NCBI GenBank assembly: GCA_963783945.1
Contig: CAWAPS010000007.1
Coordinates: forward strand, 789,595 to 853,594
DNA from: CAWAPS01 sp963783945
Lineage (GTDB): Bacteria; Actinomycetota; Acidimicrobiia; Acidimicrobiales; Palsa-688
DNA: 64,000 bases
Direction of reading: 5' to 3'
The translations under genes and the position numbers were made by a program. Positions 8,349 to 16,391 of this stretch are shown piece by piece; the first letter of the stretch is position 1, and every line of letters starts with the position of its first letter. The notes beneath the pieces were generated by a model. It saw only the letters and a program-made list of their open reading frames with translations, did not search any database and was not told the origin of the DNA.

Positions 8349-8909
8349 ATGCTGAGTGCAATCAAGCAGCGGCTCGAGCGTGAGGAAGACGAGGGCTTCA
8401 CCCTTATCGAGCTCATGGTCGTGGTGCTGATCATCGCCATCCTGCTGGCCATCGCCATTCCGACGTTCCTCGGGGCCCGTAACTCGGCGAACGCCAGGGC
8501 GGGGCAGTCCAACCTGCGCAACGCTCTGACAGCGGAGCAGACGGCGTGGACCAACAACCAGGCCTTCGATTCCAGCACCACTGACATGTCAGGGATCGAG
8601 TCGGGTATCAACTGGACCAGCGGCACGGCGGGGACGAGCACGCCCAACCAGGTTTCGGTGGCGGTCAGCACCGACAACAACGCGGTACAGCTCCAGGCCC
8701 AGGGCAAGGACGGCAACTGCTACTACATCCTGCAGAGCAACGAGTCCGGGAACTCCTTCACCGGCTACTACGAGTCGAAGGGCTCTTGCGCCACCAACAC
8801 CATCCCGACCACCCTGCCCACCAGCGTGACCTCGGGTGCGGCCAGCACCACGGCCAACGTGGGCACCAGCGGCGCCGCCCCCACGACCGCCGTTTACAGC
8901 ACCTTCTAG
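8349..8909 (+). CDS. Type IV major pilin, copy 2
   Basis: Near-perfect duplicate of the preceding pilin: 186 residues, same leader, same processing site after Gly16, same helix, same cysteines at 124 and 147, and one amino-acid change at the C-terminus (Ala for Lys before VYSTF). ATG at 8349 aligns with copy 1 and has the same upstream ribosome site; an in-frame upstream ATG at 8286 lies inside the leader RNA and is not used in my reading. Identity at synonymous sites as well as protein level shows either very recent tandem duplication (890-bp period) or ongoing gene conversion. Each copy has its own riboswitch, so the cell can presumably set their expression separately. Confidence 0.94.
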   Translation: MLSAIKQRLEREEDEGFTLIELMVVVLIIAILLAIAIPTFLGARNSANARAGQSNLRNALTAEQTAWTNNQAFDSSTTDMSGIESGINWTSGTAGTSTPNQVSVAVSTDNNAVQLQAQGKDGNCYYILQSNESGNSFTGYYESKGSCATNTIPTTLPTSVTSGAASTTANVGTSGAAPTTAVYSTF

Positions 8910-8937
8910 TCAACTCAGTTAGAAGCCCATTTCCACT

Positions 8938-8973
8938 CGATTGGGACTCCGCCGCCGGGCGGGGTCCCAATCG
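8938..8973 (+). terminator. Strong hairpin after pilin copy 2
   Basis: A 16-bp stem (8938-8953 with 8958-8973, one G-T pair) and a GCCG tetraloop, 28 bases after the stop. Likely ends the pilin transcript before the next gene; no long T-run follows. Confidence 0.72.
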
Positions 8974-9009
8974 CGTTAGGCGTTTCACCCCTGAGCGCAG
9001 GAGGCGTCG

Positions 9010-10338
9010 ATGCTTTTGCTAGAAGCTGATCAACCGAAGCAGCAATCCTCATCAAAGTTCTGTTCCGTTGAAATAGCGGAGGATCGAGGCCGCTGGTCGT
9101 CGTCCGTGCTGATCGGCCTGGCGTTCGCCGGATTGGCGTTGATCTACAGCTTGCTACTGGATCAAATGATCCGCGGCGGCCACTTCTGGTTTTATCCGAC
9201 AGATGTCTGGTCTATGGTCGACGCCGGGCGCTATGTGGCGCATGGAGCCCTCGGTTACGTGTACCAGGGCACGAGCGGTTCTTACGCTTTGCCACTGTCG
9301 TTTGTTCTGATCGCACCGGTATCAGGAGTCATCGACCACTTCGGATTGGTTGAGGGCGCCCCATTTCCGGTGGCCCATCCGAATGCGTGGCTCGTGGTGG
9401 CTCCGTACATCCTCATGTTCGGCATCGTCGTTCTCCACGCGGCGCGCCGGCTGGCCTGGCAGCTGGGGGTTCGTCGCCGGTTGTGGGCAGTGCAAGTTCT
9501 CACCGCCATCCTCGTACTCTTCCCCACCTATTACTGGGGTCATTTCGAGGACGCCATCGCCATCGCTTTCGTGCTGTATGCAGCGCGGCGCATGCTGAGA
9601 CACGACTACCTGATGGCTGCGGTCTTGCTTTCTGTCGCGGTGTCGGCCAAGCAATGGGCGATTCCCCTCGTACCGCTCGTCGTCTTTTCCGCTCCCTCCG
9701 GCCGGAGACTACGGTGTCTGGCCGCGGCCTGCGCCCTGCCGGCCGCCTTCGCGGCTTTGGTGCTCGGTGTCGATTGGACCGACGCGTCAAAGGCCTTGTT
9801 CTCTCCGGTCAATCAAACGCACGTGACAGAGGGCCACGTGGCGTTCTACTGGACCTGGTTCGGCAGCAAGACGTCACAGGCCAGCCGCAGCATCGGCTTG
9901 CTCCTGGCCTCGGCCCTGGCCTGGAGAATACGGCGGGTCCAGCGGCCGGCCGCGCTGATAGGGGGTATGTCCGCCGTGCTGTTGCTTCGCCCCTTCTTCG
10001 AGGCCATCAACTTCTCGTATTACTGGTCGCCGGCTCTGATACTGGCCGGGTTCACCGGACTGGCCGCCCATCGACGAGTGCGGTGGCAGGATTGGATATG
10101 GCCGGTGCTGGCGATTGCCTGGTCGTCCCCCCGATCAAACATGCAAAGCACGTCGTGGTGGTGGACCGGTGAACTGATCGTCCTCGCTGCCGTCGGCGTG
10201 CAAGTTGCGGTGAATTGCGGCGTCGACCCCCGTGTGCCAACCCGGCTCTTCCTTTCTTTCAAGAAAGCTCGGCCAAAGCCGATATTGACGAACATGAGTA
10301 CCGCACGCCCTATGGGAGGGACAACGTGGACGCAGTAA
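9010..10338 (+). CDS. Polytopic membrane protein, putative GT-C-type glycosyltransferase
   Basis: 442 residues with roughly nine to ten hydrophobic segments after a ~30-residue cytosolic N-terminus. Extracytoplasmic-loop-like features, an acidic FYPTDVW stretch after the first helix and HFEDAIAI near residue 178, recall polyprenyl-phosphate-sugar-dependent GT-C/DUF2029 enzymes; I cannot name the family firmly. A good AGGAGG site lies six bases before ATG. The gene lies between the pilins and pilM, so a role in pilin glycosylation is a fair inference, helped by the Thr/Ser-rich pilin tails. Base composition is visibly less GC-rich than the flanking genes, hinting at later acquisition. The end overlaps pilM by 13 bases. 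Confidence 0.6.
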   Translation: MLLLEADQPKQQSSSKFCSVEIAEDRGRWSSSVLIGLAFAGLALIYSLLLDQMIRGGHFWFYPTDVWSMVDAGRYVAHGALGYVYQGTSGSYALPLSFVLIAPVSGVIDHFGLVEGAPFPVAHPNAWLVVAPYILMFGIVVLHAARRLAWQLGVRRRLWAVQVLTAILVLFPTYYWGHFEDAIAIAFVLYAARRMLRHDYLMAAVLLSVAVSAKQWAIPLVPLVVFSAPSGRRLRCLAAACALPAAFAALVLGVDWTDASKALFSPVNQTHVTEGHVAFYWTWFGSKTSQASRSIGLLLASALAWRIRRVQRPAALIGGMSAVLLLRPFFEAINFSYYWSPALILAGFTGLAAHRRVRWQDWIWPVLAIAWSSPRSNMQSTSWWWTGELIVLAAVGVQVAVNCGVDPRVPTRLFLSFKKARPKPILTNMSTARPMGGTTWTQ

Positions 10339-11993
10339 CCATTGGGCTGGACATCGGCTCGTCAGCGGTGCGGGCAGCCGAGATCGAGGTCAGCCAGGCC
10401 CGGCGGGTGCTCCGCCGCTACGGTCAGGTCGGGCTCAACCCGGGCGACGTGGTGGACGGCGAGGTCGTCAATATCCCGGCGGTCAGCGGGGCCATCCGCC
10501 GGCTGTGGACCGAGGCCGGTTTCAGCCACAACAAGGTCGTGCTCGGGGTCTCCGGGCCGCGGGTGTTCGTGCGCCAGGCCGACGTGCCGGCCCTGAGTGC
10601 GGAGGACATGCGCTCCTCGCTGAAGTTCGATGCCCAGGAGCTGATCCCGATCCCCATGGACGAGGCCAGCCTTGACTTCAGCATCCTGCGAGAAGGGCAG
10701 GGATCCGGGGCGGATGCCAAGACCACCCGAATCCTGCTGGTGGCGGCCCACCGGGACCTGCTGCGCGGCCACCTGGCCACGCTGAAGGGCGCCGGGCTGA
10801 GCGCCATCGCCATGGACGCCACCCCTCTCTCGTTGATGCGCGTCGTTCCCACTGCGGAATCCGACGGCCCGGGTGGAGTCGAAGTGCTGGTATCGATCGG
10901 CGCCGAGCTGACGACCGTCGCGGTGCGCGACGATGGAGTTCCCCGGTTTATTCGGAGCCTCACCGTCGGTGGGGCCAAGCTGACCGAGAGCATCGCCAAC
11001 AGCATGCACCTCGAGCTGGCGGTAGCCGAGCGCCTGAAGCGCGGCTCGGTCGGCCCCGGCAGTCCGCAATTGGCGCAGGCGCGCCAGGCCATGTCGACGG
11101 AGATGCGAGAACTCGCCGACGACGTGAGGGCGACGGTCGACTTCTTCCTTTCCCAGACCGACGGAGCCACCATCGACCGGTTTCTGGTGACGGGCGGCGC
11201 ATCGCAGACCGAAGGTCTGGCGACCGCCCTGGAAGGCAGCCCACCGGTGACCGTGAGCCAGGTCGACCCGTTCGCCCGACTGTCGGTCGGGGATATCGGG
11301 CTGGACGAGCTTGCGATGAGATCGGCGTCGGCTGTGGCCGCGACCGCGGTGGGGCTGGCCCTGTGGCCCTACGATTCTCCGCTGATCCGGCTGTCCGTGC
11401 TACCCGACGAAGTGGTCGCGGCCAGGCGGGCCCGCCGCCTGATGACCACCGCGGCCTGCGCCCTCGCAGGAGTGGCGGTAGTGCTCGGCTTGATAGGAGT
11501 GAGTCAGGCGCTGCGGGTTCACTCCGCCGAGAACCAGGTGAAGACGGCGCAATCCCAGGTAGCCAGCCTCACCACCGAGGCGGGCCAGCTACAGGCCCAG
11601 ACGGCGGTGCACAGCCAGGCCAAGGCCCACTCGGCTCTGGTGGTAACGGCACTACAGGGCGACATCGACTGGGTGCGCATCCTCGGCCAGCTCGCGGCGG
11701 TGATGCCGAAAGACCTGTCGCTCACCAGCTTCACCGGAGTGCGGGCCACCGCCAGTTCCTCCAGTTCTTCGTCGACTCCGGGAGTCGGCACCCTGACCTT
11801 CAGCGTGACGGGCACGGGCGGCCTGCCGGCGGTGTCCAACTGGTTGAAGGGCCTGCAGTCGGACTCCGATATGAGTGGGGTCTGGGTGACGGGCATCACC
11901 GTGACCAAGAACGGGGGGACCGTGACCTTCTCATCCACGTCCAACTTGACCACCGTTGCCGAGAGCAACCGAGCCAAGGCAGTGCAACCGTGA
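10326..11993 (+). CDS. pilM: PilM-PilN fusion, type IV pilus alignment proteins
   Basis: Cytoplasmic actin-like PilM fused to inner-membrane PilN, which together with PilO bridge the motor platform to the envelope. 555 residues from GTG 10326, chosen because GGGAGGG ends five bases before it. Residues ~5-350 are PilM: phosphate-1 loop GLDIGSSAVRAAE, LKFDAQELIPIPMDEA and FLVTGGASQTEGL. At ~360 comes IRLSVLPDEV, equivalent to the PilN INLLP peptide that docks into PilM, then a membrane helix (~371-392), a coiled coil and the PilN ferredoxin-like domain. In most bacteria these are two genes. The stop overlaps the pilO start (GTGA). Confidence 0.9.
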   Translation: MDAVTIGLDIGSSAVRAAEIEVSQARRVLRRYGQVGLNPGDVVDGEVVNIPAVSGAIRRLWTEAGFSHNKVVLGVSGPRVFVRQADVPALSAEDMRSSLKFDAQELIPIPMDEASLDFSILREGQGSGADAKTTRILLVAAHRDLLRGHLATLKGAGLSAIAMDATPLSLMRVVPTAESDGPGGVEVLVSIGAELTTVAVRDDGVPRFIRSLTVGGAKLTESIANSMHLELAVAERLKRGSVGPGSPQLAQARQAMSTEMRELADDVRATVDFFLSQTDGATIDRFLVTGGASQTEGLATALEGSPPVTVSQVDPFARLSVGDIGLDELAMRSASAVAATAVGLALWPYDSPLIRLSVLPDEVVAARRARRLMTTAACALAGVAVVLGLIGVSQALRVHSAENQVKTAQSQVASLTTEAGQLQAQTAVHSQAKAHSALVVTALQGDIDWVRILGQLAAVMPKDLSLTSFTGVRATASSSSSSSTPGVGTLTFSVTGTGGLPAVSNWLKGLQSDSDMSGVWVTGITVTKNGGTVTFSSTSNLTTVAESNRAKAVQP

Positions 11994-12601
11994 CTTTCGA
12001 TCTCAGTACTCCTACCAGGCGCATCGCCGCGCTGGCCGCCGGGGCTCTAGTCGTCCTCCTACTCATCTGGTACCTCGCTCTCTTCCGCCCCGAGAGCAAC
12101 CATCTGAGCTCGGCCCACACGGCCCGGGCGGCGGCCGAGCAACAGGTGGCTCAGCTCGACCAGAGAGTCGATGGCCTCCAGGCGCTCAAAAGGAACGTCC
12201 CTGAGGACAAGACCAAGCTGGCCCAGTTCGAGGCGGCAGTCCCGAACAGTCCGGACCTCCTCGTGGCCCTCGACCAGCTCCAGCAGGCGGCGACCAGGAG
12301 CGGGGTCCAGCTGGGATCCGTCGGACCGCAGGCCCCGGCCACGACATCTGGGGGCTCGGGCTCGTCGCAGTCCGGGTCGTCCGGGTCGTCCGGGTCGTCC
12401 GGGTCGTCGGGGATTCCGTCTATCTCGCTGTCGATGACCGCGATTGGCACCTACGCGCAGACGACGGCCTTCCTGACGGCACTGGACGACATGCCCCGGA
12501 CCGTGGTGGTGGACCAGGTGGCCATCACTGGCAGCGATACCGGCTCCCTGACTTCGTCGTTGACCGCCCGGATCTTCTATTCCGGTGCCTCAACCCACTG
12601 A
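11990..12601 (+). CDS. pilO: Type IV pilus alignment protein PilO
   Basis: Bitopic inner-membrane partner of PilN. 203 residues: short cytoplasmic tail, a membrane helix (IAALAAGALVVLLLIWYLAL), a coiled coil to ~90, then a ferredoxin-like domain interrupted by a Ser/Gly linker encoded by a 9-bp tandem repeat (GGGTCGTCC) around 12367-12408. GTG at 11990 overlaps the pilM stop by four bases, so translation is coupled; an open extension further upstream runs through pilM and is not real. Family length is typical once the linker is discounted. Confidence 0.88.
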   Translation: MTFDLSTPTRRIAALAAGALVVLLLIWYLALFRPESNHLSSAHTARAAAEQQVAQLDQRVDGLQALKRNVPEDKTKLAQFEAAVPNSPDLLVALDQLQQAATRSGVQLGSVGPQAPATTSGGSGSSQSGSSGSSGSSGSSGIPSISLSMTAIGTYAQTTAFLTALDDMPRTVVVDQVAITGSDTGSLTSSLTARIFYSGASTH

Positions 12602-12622
12602 TCGCACTGATCGGAGCGAAAG

Positions 12623-12877
12623 ATGATCGACGCGGCCAAGGCCCCCACGCCCACATGGAAGCGGTATGCCACGGCGGCCATCCTGACCGTGCTTCTGGTG
12701 ATAGCCGGATACGTGATCTGGACCAAGGAGCTGCACCACTCCTCCCCCGGGGGATCTTCGGCGCCGGCCGCCAGCACCGCGGCCGGGTCGACCCCGCCGG
12801 CGCCGGCCAAGCAGGCGCCGGCCGCCACCGTGCCGGGTGGTATCGGTCTGAGCGGCCGGAACCCGTTCTCGAACTGA
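12623..12877 (+). CDS. Small membrane-anchored protein ending GRNPFSN, PilP-like
   Basis: 84 residues: ~14-residue basic start, one membrane helix (ATAAILTVLLVIAGYVIW), then a Pro/Ala-rich periplasmic-side tail ending GLSGRNPFSN. The R-N/D-P-F motif is the hallmark with which PilP and GspC-like proteins begin their folded part, yet here the protein stops there. It is 21 bases after pilO, preceded by GGAGCG. A minimal PilP-like partner of the PilN-PilO complex is my best guess; no enzymatic domain is present. Confidence 0.6.
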   Translation: MIDAAKAPTPTWKRYATAAILTVLLVIAGYVIWTKELHHSSPGGSSAPAASTAAGSTPPAPAKQAPAATVPGGIGLSGRNPFSN

Positions 12878-13002
12878 AACACGTGAGGGGGCGCGGCGGT
12901 TGATTGTGGCGCCGGGGGCTGCTGACGCTGGGCCTGTCGTAGCCAAGTGCCTCGGGCCCCGGTGGTCCGTCCGCCCTGAACAGACGGGGCGCCCGGCGCC
13001 GG

Positions 13003-13112
13003 CCCTTGCGCCCCGCCGGCCTCGCGCCCCGCCGGCCTTGCGCCCCGCCGGCCTCGCGCCGGCCTCGCGCCCCGCCGGCCTCGCGCCCCGCCGGCCTCGC
13101 GCCCCGCCGACT
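13003..13112 (+). repeat. 16-bp GC-rich tandem repeat upstream of aroC
   Basis: About seven copies, some imperfect, of a unit like GCGCCCCGCCGGCCTC in the 283-base gap between the pilus genes and aroC. The unit is not a multiple of three, so the frame open through it is unlikely to be coding. No other feature was recognised in the gap except the aroC -10 box. Confidence 0.75.
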
Positions 13113-13147
13113 CGCCGGCGCCAGGCCGCCCCCACCCACCGGCCCGG

Positions 13148-13153
13148 TACGAT
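13148..13153 (+). promoter_or_regulatory. -10 box of a leaderless aroC transcript
   Basis: TACGAT ends seven bases before GTG 13161, the spacing expected when transcription starts at the initiation codon. There is no Shine-Dalgarno sequence before this GTG, which supports leaderless translation. Confidence 0.5.
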
Positions 13154-13160
13154 TGCCGCC

Positions 13161-14318
13161 GTGCTGCGCTTCCTCACAGCCGGCGAATCGCACGGAAAAG
13201 GCCTCGTCGTCATAGTCGAGGGCCTGCCCGCCGGCCTCGAGATCACCGCCGAACAGATCCAGTCCGAGCTGGCCCGCCGGCGCCTGGGTTTCGGCCGCGG
13301 TCCCCGGATGCGGTTCGAGCAGGACGAGCTGACCCTGCTCGGCGGCATCCGCCATGGCCGCACCCTCGGATCGCCGGTCGCCATCGAGATCGGAAACACC
13401 GAGTGGCCCAAGTGGGAGCAGGAGATGTCACCGGCCCCGGGCCACACGGAGAAGCCGCTCACCCAGCCCCGACCCGGTCACGCCGACCTGCCGGGCATGC
13501 AGAAGTACGGGTTCAGCGACGCGCGCGACGTGCTCGAGCGGGCGTCGGCGCGCGAGACGGCGGCCCGGGTAGCGGCGGGCGCCCTGGCCAAAGCCTTGCT
13601 GACCGAGCTCGGCGTGTCCGTCCTCAGCCACGTAGTCCAGCTCGGCCCGGTGGAAACCAAGTCGTCGATCCGCCCGCGGCCGGCCGACCTGGGCCGGGTG
13701 GACGAATCTGAGGTGCGCTGCTTCGACCCGGACGCAGAGGCCGCGATGGTCACCGAGATCAAGGCGGCGGCCAAGGTCGGCGATTCCCTCGGCGGGGTGA
13801 TCGAAGTCCTCGGCTACGGGGTCCCAGTCGGCCTCGGAAGCCACGTCCACTGGGACCGGCGCCTCGACGGGCTGCTGGCCCAGGCCCTGTTGAGCATCCA
13901 GGCGGTAAAGGGTGTCGAGATCGGCGACGCGTCGGATGTGGCCGGCCGGCGGGGCTCCGAAGCTCACGACGCGATCGGCTGGGACCGCGAACGAGGTGAC
14001 TACCGGCGGGAGACGAACTGGAGCGGGGGGATAGAGGGTGGCATGAGCAACGGTCAGCCTCTGGTGGCGAGGGTGGCCATGAAGCCGCTCGCTACTCTCA
14101 ACCGGCCCGTGCTCAAGACCGTGGACGTGGTCACCAAAGAGGAGACCGTGTCCTTCAAGGAGCGCACGGACGTCACTGCGGTGCCGGCCATGGGCGTGGT
14201 GGCGGAGACCATGATGGCCCTGGTCGTGGCGGGCGAGGCGTTGCGGAAGTTCGGCGGCGATTCGATCACGGAGGTTCGCCGCAACCATCGGGCCTTTGTG
14301 GACGGCCTCCTGCCTTGA
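13161..14318 (+). CDS. aroC: Chorismate synthase
   Basis: Converts 5-enolpyruvylshikimate-3-phosphate to chorismate with reduced FMN, the last common step to aromatic compounds. 385 residues from GTG 13161, which starts exactly at the family N-terminus LRFLTAGESHGKGL; the open frame upstream is only repeat. Signatures include RRRLGFGRGPRM, RPGHADLPGMQKYG, RASARETAARVAAGALAK, GIEGGMSNGQPLVARVAMKP and the C-terminal EVRRNH. First gene of an aroC-aroK-aroB-aroQ cluster. Confidence 0.96.
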   Translation: MLRFLTAGESHGKGLVVIVEGLPAGLEITAEQIQSELARRRLGFGRGPRMRFEQDELTLLGGIRHGRTLGSPVAIEIGNTEWPKWEQEMSPAPGHTEKPLTQPRPGHADLPGMQKYGFSDARDVLERASARETAARVAAGALAKALLTELGVSVLSHVVQLGPVETKSSIRPRPADLGRVDESEVRCFDPDAEAAMVTEIKAAAKVGDSLGGVIEVLGYGVPVGLGSHVHWDRRLDGLLAQALLSIQAVKGVEIGDASDVAGRRGSEAHDAIGWDRERGDYRRETNWSGGIEGGMSNGQPLVARVAMKPLATLNRPVLKTVDVVTKEETVSFKERTDVTAVPAMGVVAETMMALVVAGEALRKFGGDSITEVRRNHRAFVDGLLP

Positions 14319-14334
14319 CCGCGGTGACGCGGCG

Positions 14335-14880
14335 GTGAGCCCGCCGGTGACCGGTCCTCCCCGGGTGCTTTTGATCGGCATGATGGGTGCCGGCAAGTCG
14401 ACCACCGGCCGGCTGCTGGCCGACCGGCTGGGTTGGCGTTACCTGGACAGCGACGACGAGATCGAGCGCCAGACCGGCCGCACCGTGCCCGAGATCTGGA
14501 AGGCGGAGGGCGAACCGGCCTTCCGGGCCGAGGAGTCGAGGGTTCTGGCCGAGGCCTGCTGCTCTACCGCTCCGGCCGTGGTATCCGTCGCGGGCGGCGC
14601 CGTCCTCGATCCCGACAACCGTGCGGTCATCCGCCAGGCCGGCCTCACGGTGTGGTTGCGGGCCGATGTGGCCACCCTGGCCTCCCGGGTCGGCTCGGGG
14701 ACCGGCCGGCCCCTGCTGGAGAGCGGCCCGGCCGAGGCCCTGGCCCGCCTGGCCGCCGAGCGGGCACCGGTCTACACCGAACTGGCCGAGCTGGTGTTCG
14801 ACGTGGACCGGATGTCGCCATTGCAGGTCGTGGGCGAGATACTCCAGGTCCTGACCGCTCGGGGGATCGGGCGCCCGTGA
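14335..14880 (+). CDS. aroK: Shikimate kinase
   Basis: Phosphorylates shikimate at the 3-hydroxyl using ATP. 181 residues from GTG 14335, 16 bases after aroC; GTG 14347 is an alternative and the frame also extends back into aroC. P-loop GMMGAGKST at residues 15-23, the DSDDEIE shikimate-binding Asp, FRAEESRVLAE, the GGA loop (VAGGAVLD) and the lid Arg in TGRPLL are all present. The stop overlaps the start of aroB. Confidence 0.95.
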   Translation: MSPPVTGPPRVLLIGMMGAGKSTTGRLLADRLGWRYLDSDDEIERQTGRTVPEIWKAEGEPAFRAEESRVLAEACCSTAPAVVSVAGGAVLDPDNRAVIRQAGLTVWLRADVATLASRVGSGTGRPLLESGPAEALARLAAERAPVYTELAELVFDVDRMSPLQVVGEILQVLTARGIGRP

Positions 14881-15884
14881 TCGAGCTGACCGTCGATCTG
14901 GGCGAGCGGTCCTATCCCGTCGTCGTCGGGCCGGGGGCCCGATACCGCCTGCCCGAGCTGCTCCCGGCCGGCGCGGCCCGAGCGGCCGTGGTCACCCAGG
15001 AGGCGGTGCCCTGGACCGTGGAATGCGGGGTCGAACAGCGCACGTTCCACCTGGGTGACGGCGAGGCGGCCAAGAACCTGCAGTCGGTCGAGGAACTGTG
15101 CCGGGGCTTCGCCTCCTGGGGGCTGCATCGAGGCGATGTGATCGTGGCCATCGGTGGGGGGGTGGTCACCGACGTGGCCGGTTTCGCCGCTGCCGTCTAC
15201 CACCGGGGGGTGGCGGTGGTCCACGTTCCCACGACCCTTCTCGGCCAGGTGGACGCGGCCATAGGCGGGAAGACCGGGGTCAACCTGCCCGAGGGCAAGA
15301 ACCTGGTTGGAGCGTTCTGGCAGCCCCGGGCCGTGCTGTGCGACACCGATACCCTCGCCACGTTGCCGCCCCGCGAGTACCGGGCCGGTCTGGGCGAGAT
15401 GGCCAAGTACGCCTTTCTCGGCGTCGCCTCCCTCCGCGACCTGCCCATGGACGAAGCGGTGGCGGCCTGCGTGGCGTGCAAAGCGGCGATGGTGGGGGCG
15501 GACGAGAGGGAGGCGGGGAACCGGGCGCTGCTCAACTACGGCCACACCCTGGCCCACGCCCTCGAGACCGTTGGCGAGTACGACCTGCGCCACGGCGAAG
15601 CGGTCGCCATCGGGCTGGTCTTCGCCGCCCGGCTGGCCCGCCGGTTGGGCCGCATCGGTGACGAACGGGTGGCCGAGCACGAGGCCCTGGTCGCCTCCTA
15701 CGATCTGCCCGTCCGGCCACCTCCCGGCCTGGATGCGGCAGAAGTGATGGCGGCGATGGGCCGGGACAAGAAGGCCACAGCTGAGGGCCCGGCGTTCATC
15801 CTCGACGGTCGGCGCGGCCTGGAGGTGGTGGCGGGGGTATCGGAGCAGGCGGTGGTCGAGACCCTGGCCGAGCTGTGCCGGTGA
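14877..15884 (+). CDS. aroB: 3-dehydroquinate synthase
   Basis: Cyclises DAHP to 3-dehydroquinate, NAD- and divalent-metal-dependent. 335 residues from GTG 14877, overlapping the aroK stop by four bases. NAD loop GGGVVTDVAGFAAAVYHRG, VPTTLLGQVDAAIGGKTGVN, KNLVGAFWQP, and metal ligands in GLGEMAKYAFL, LLNYGHTLAHALE and LRHGEAVAIGL are visible. Slightly shorter than the usual ~360 but no key motif is missing. Confidence 0.96.
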   Translation: MIELTVDLGERSYPVVVGPGARYRLPELLPAGAARAAVVTQEAVPWTVECGVEQRTFHLGDGEAAKNLQSVEELCRGFASWGLHRGDVIVAIGGGVVTDVAGFAAAVYHRGVAVVHVPTTLLGQVDAAIGGKTGVNLPEGKNLVGAFWQPRAVLCDTDTLATLPPREYRAGLGEMAKYAFLGVASLRDLPMDEAVAACVACKAAMVGADEREAGNRALLNYGHTLAHALETVGEYDLRHGEAVAIGLVFAARLARRLGRIGDERVAEHEALVASYDLPVRPPPGLDAAEVMAAMGRDKKATAEGPAFILDGRRGLEVVAGVSEQAVVETLAELCR

Positions 15885-16369
15885 GCGGGCCTGCCGGGGA
15901 AGGACCGGGCGCCCCGCTTCTCCTTCTCCTGTCCGGCCCGAACCTCAACCTGCTCGGCCGGCGGGAACCGGAGATCTACGGGTCGTCGACCCTGGCCGAT
16001 CACGTGGCGGCAGCCGGTTCCGCAGCGGCCCGCTTCGGCCTGACCGTCGAACACCACCAGTCCAACCACGAGGGCGACCTGGTCGAGCACATCCACGGGG
16101 CGAGGGACCGGGCCGCCGCCATAGTCATCAACCCGGGTGCCCTCACCCACTACGGCTGGTCGCTGCACGACGCCCTGGCGGCATTCGACGGGCCCATCGT
16201 CGAGCTCCATCTCTCCAATCCCGACGGGCGTGAACCCTGGCGGCGCACCTCGGTCGTGGCTCCGGTGGCGACCGGGACCATCTCCGGCTTCGGCGGGCAC
16301 GGCTACCGGCTGGCGGTGGAGGCGGTGGCGGCCCTGCTCGGGCTGGCCCCGGAGGACCCGCCCCGGTAG
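15881..16369 (+). CDS. aroQ: Type II 3-dehydroquinate dehydratase
   Basis: Dehydrates 3-dehydroquinate to 3-dehydroshikimate; dodecameric type II enzyme. 162 residues from GTG 15881 (overlaps the aroB stop). The family opening LLLLSGPNLNLLGRREPEIYG contains the catalytic Tyr; SNHEGDLVEHIHGA supplies the substrate-binding region; INPGALTHYGWSLHDAL and ELHLSNPDGREPWRRTS follow. It ends 23 bases before the convergent prepilin peptidase gene. A GTG six bases upstream is also in frame. Confidence 0.95.
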   Translation: MSGPAGEGPGAPLLLLLSGPNLNLLGRREPEIYGSSTLADHVAAAGSAAARFGLTVEHHQSNHEGDLVEHIHGARDRAAAIVINPGALTHYGWSLHDALAAFDGPIVELHLSNPDGREPWRRTSVVAPVATGTISGFGGHGYRLAVEAVAALLGLAPEDPPR

Positions 16370-16391
16370 CTGACTCAGTCAGCCGGGCCCC

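Noticed and set aside
7459..8909. Assembly duplication as sole explanation of the twin pilins
   Set aside because: The units differ in the platform, the 3' end of the gene and both terminators, so two real copies are more likely.
13003..13112. CRISPR-like array
   Set aside because: The repeats are head-to-tail without unique spacers; the same holds for the repeats in pheT and at 55519. No cas genes.
12900..13160. Upstream extension of aroC
   Set aside because: The open frame is a translation of the 16-bp repeat; chorismate synthase begins at GTG 13161, which also has a fitting -10 box.
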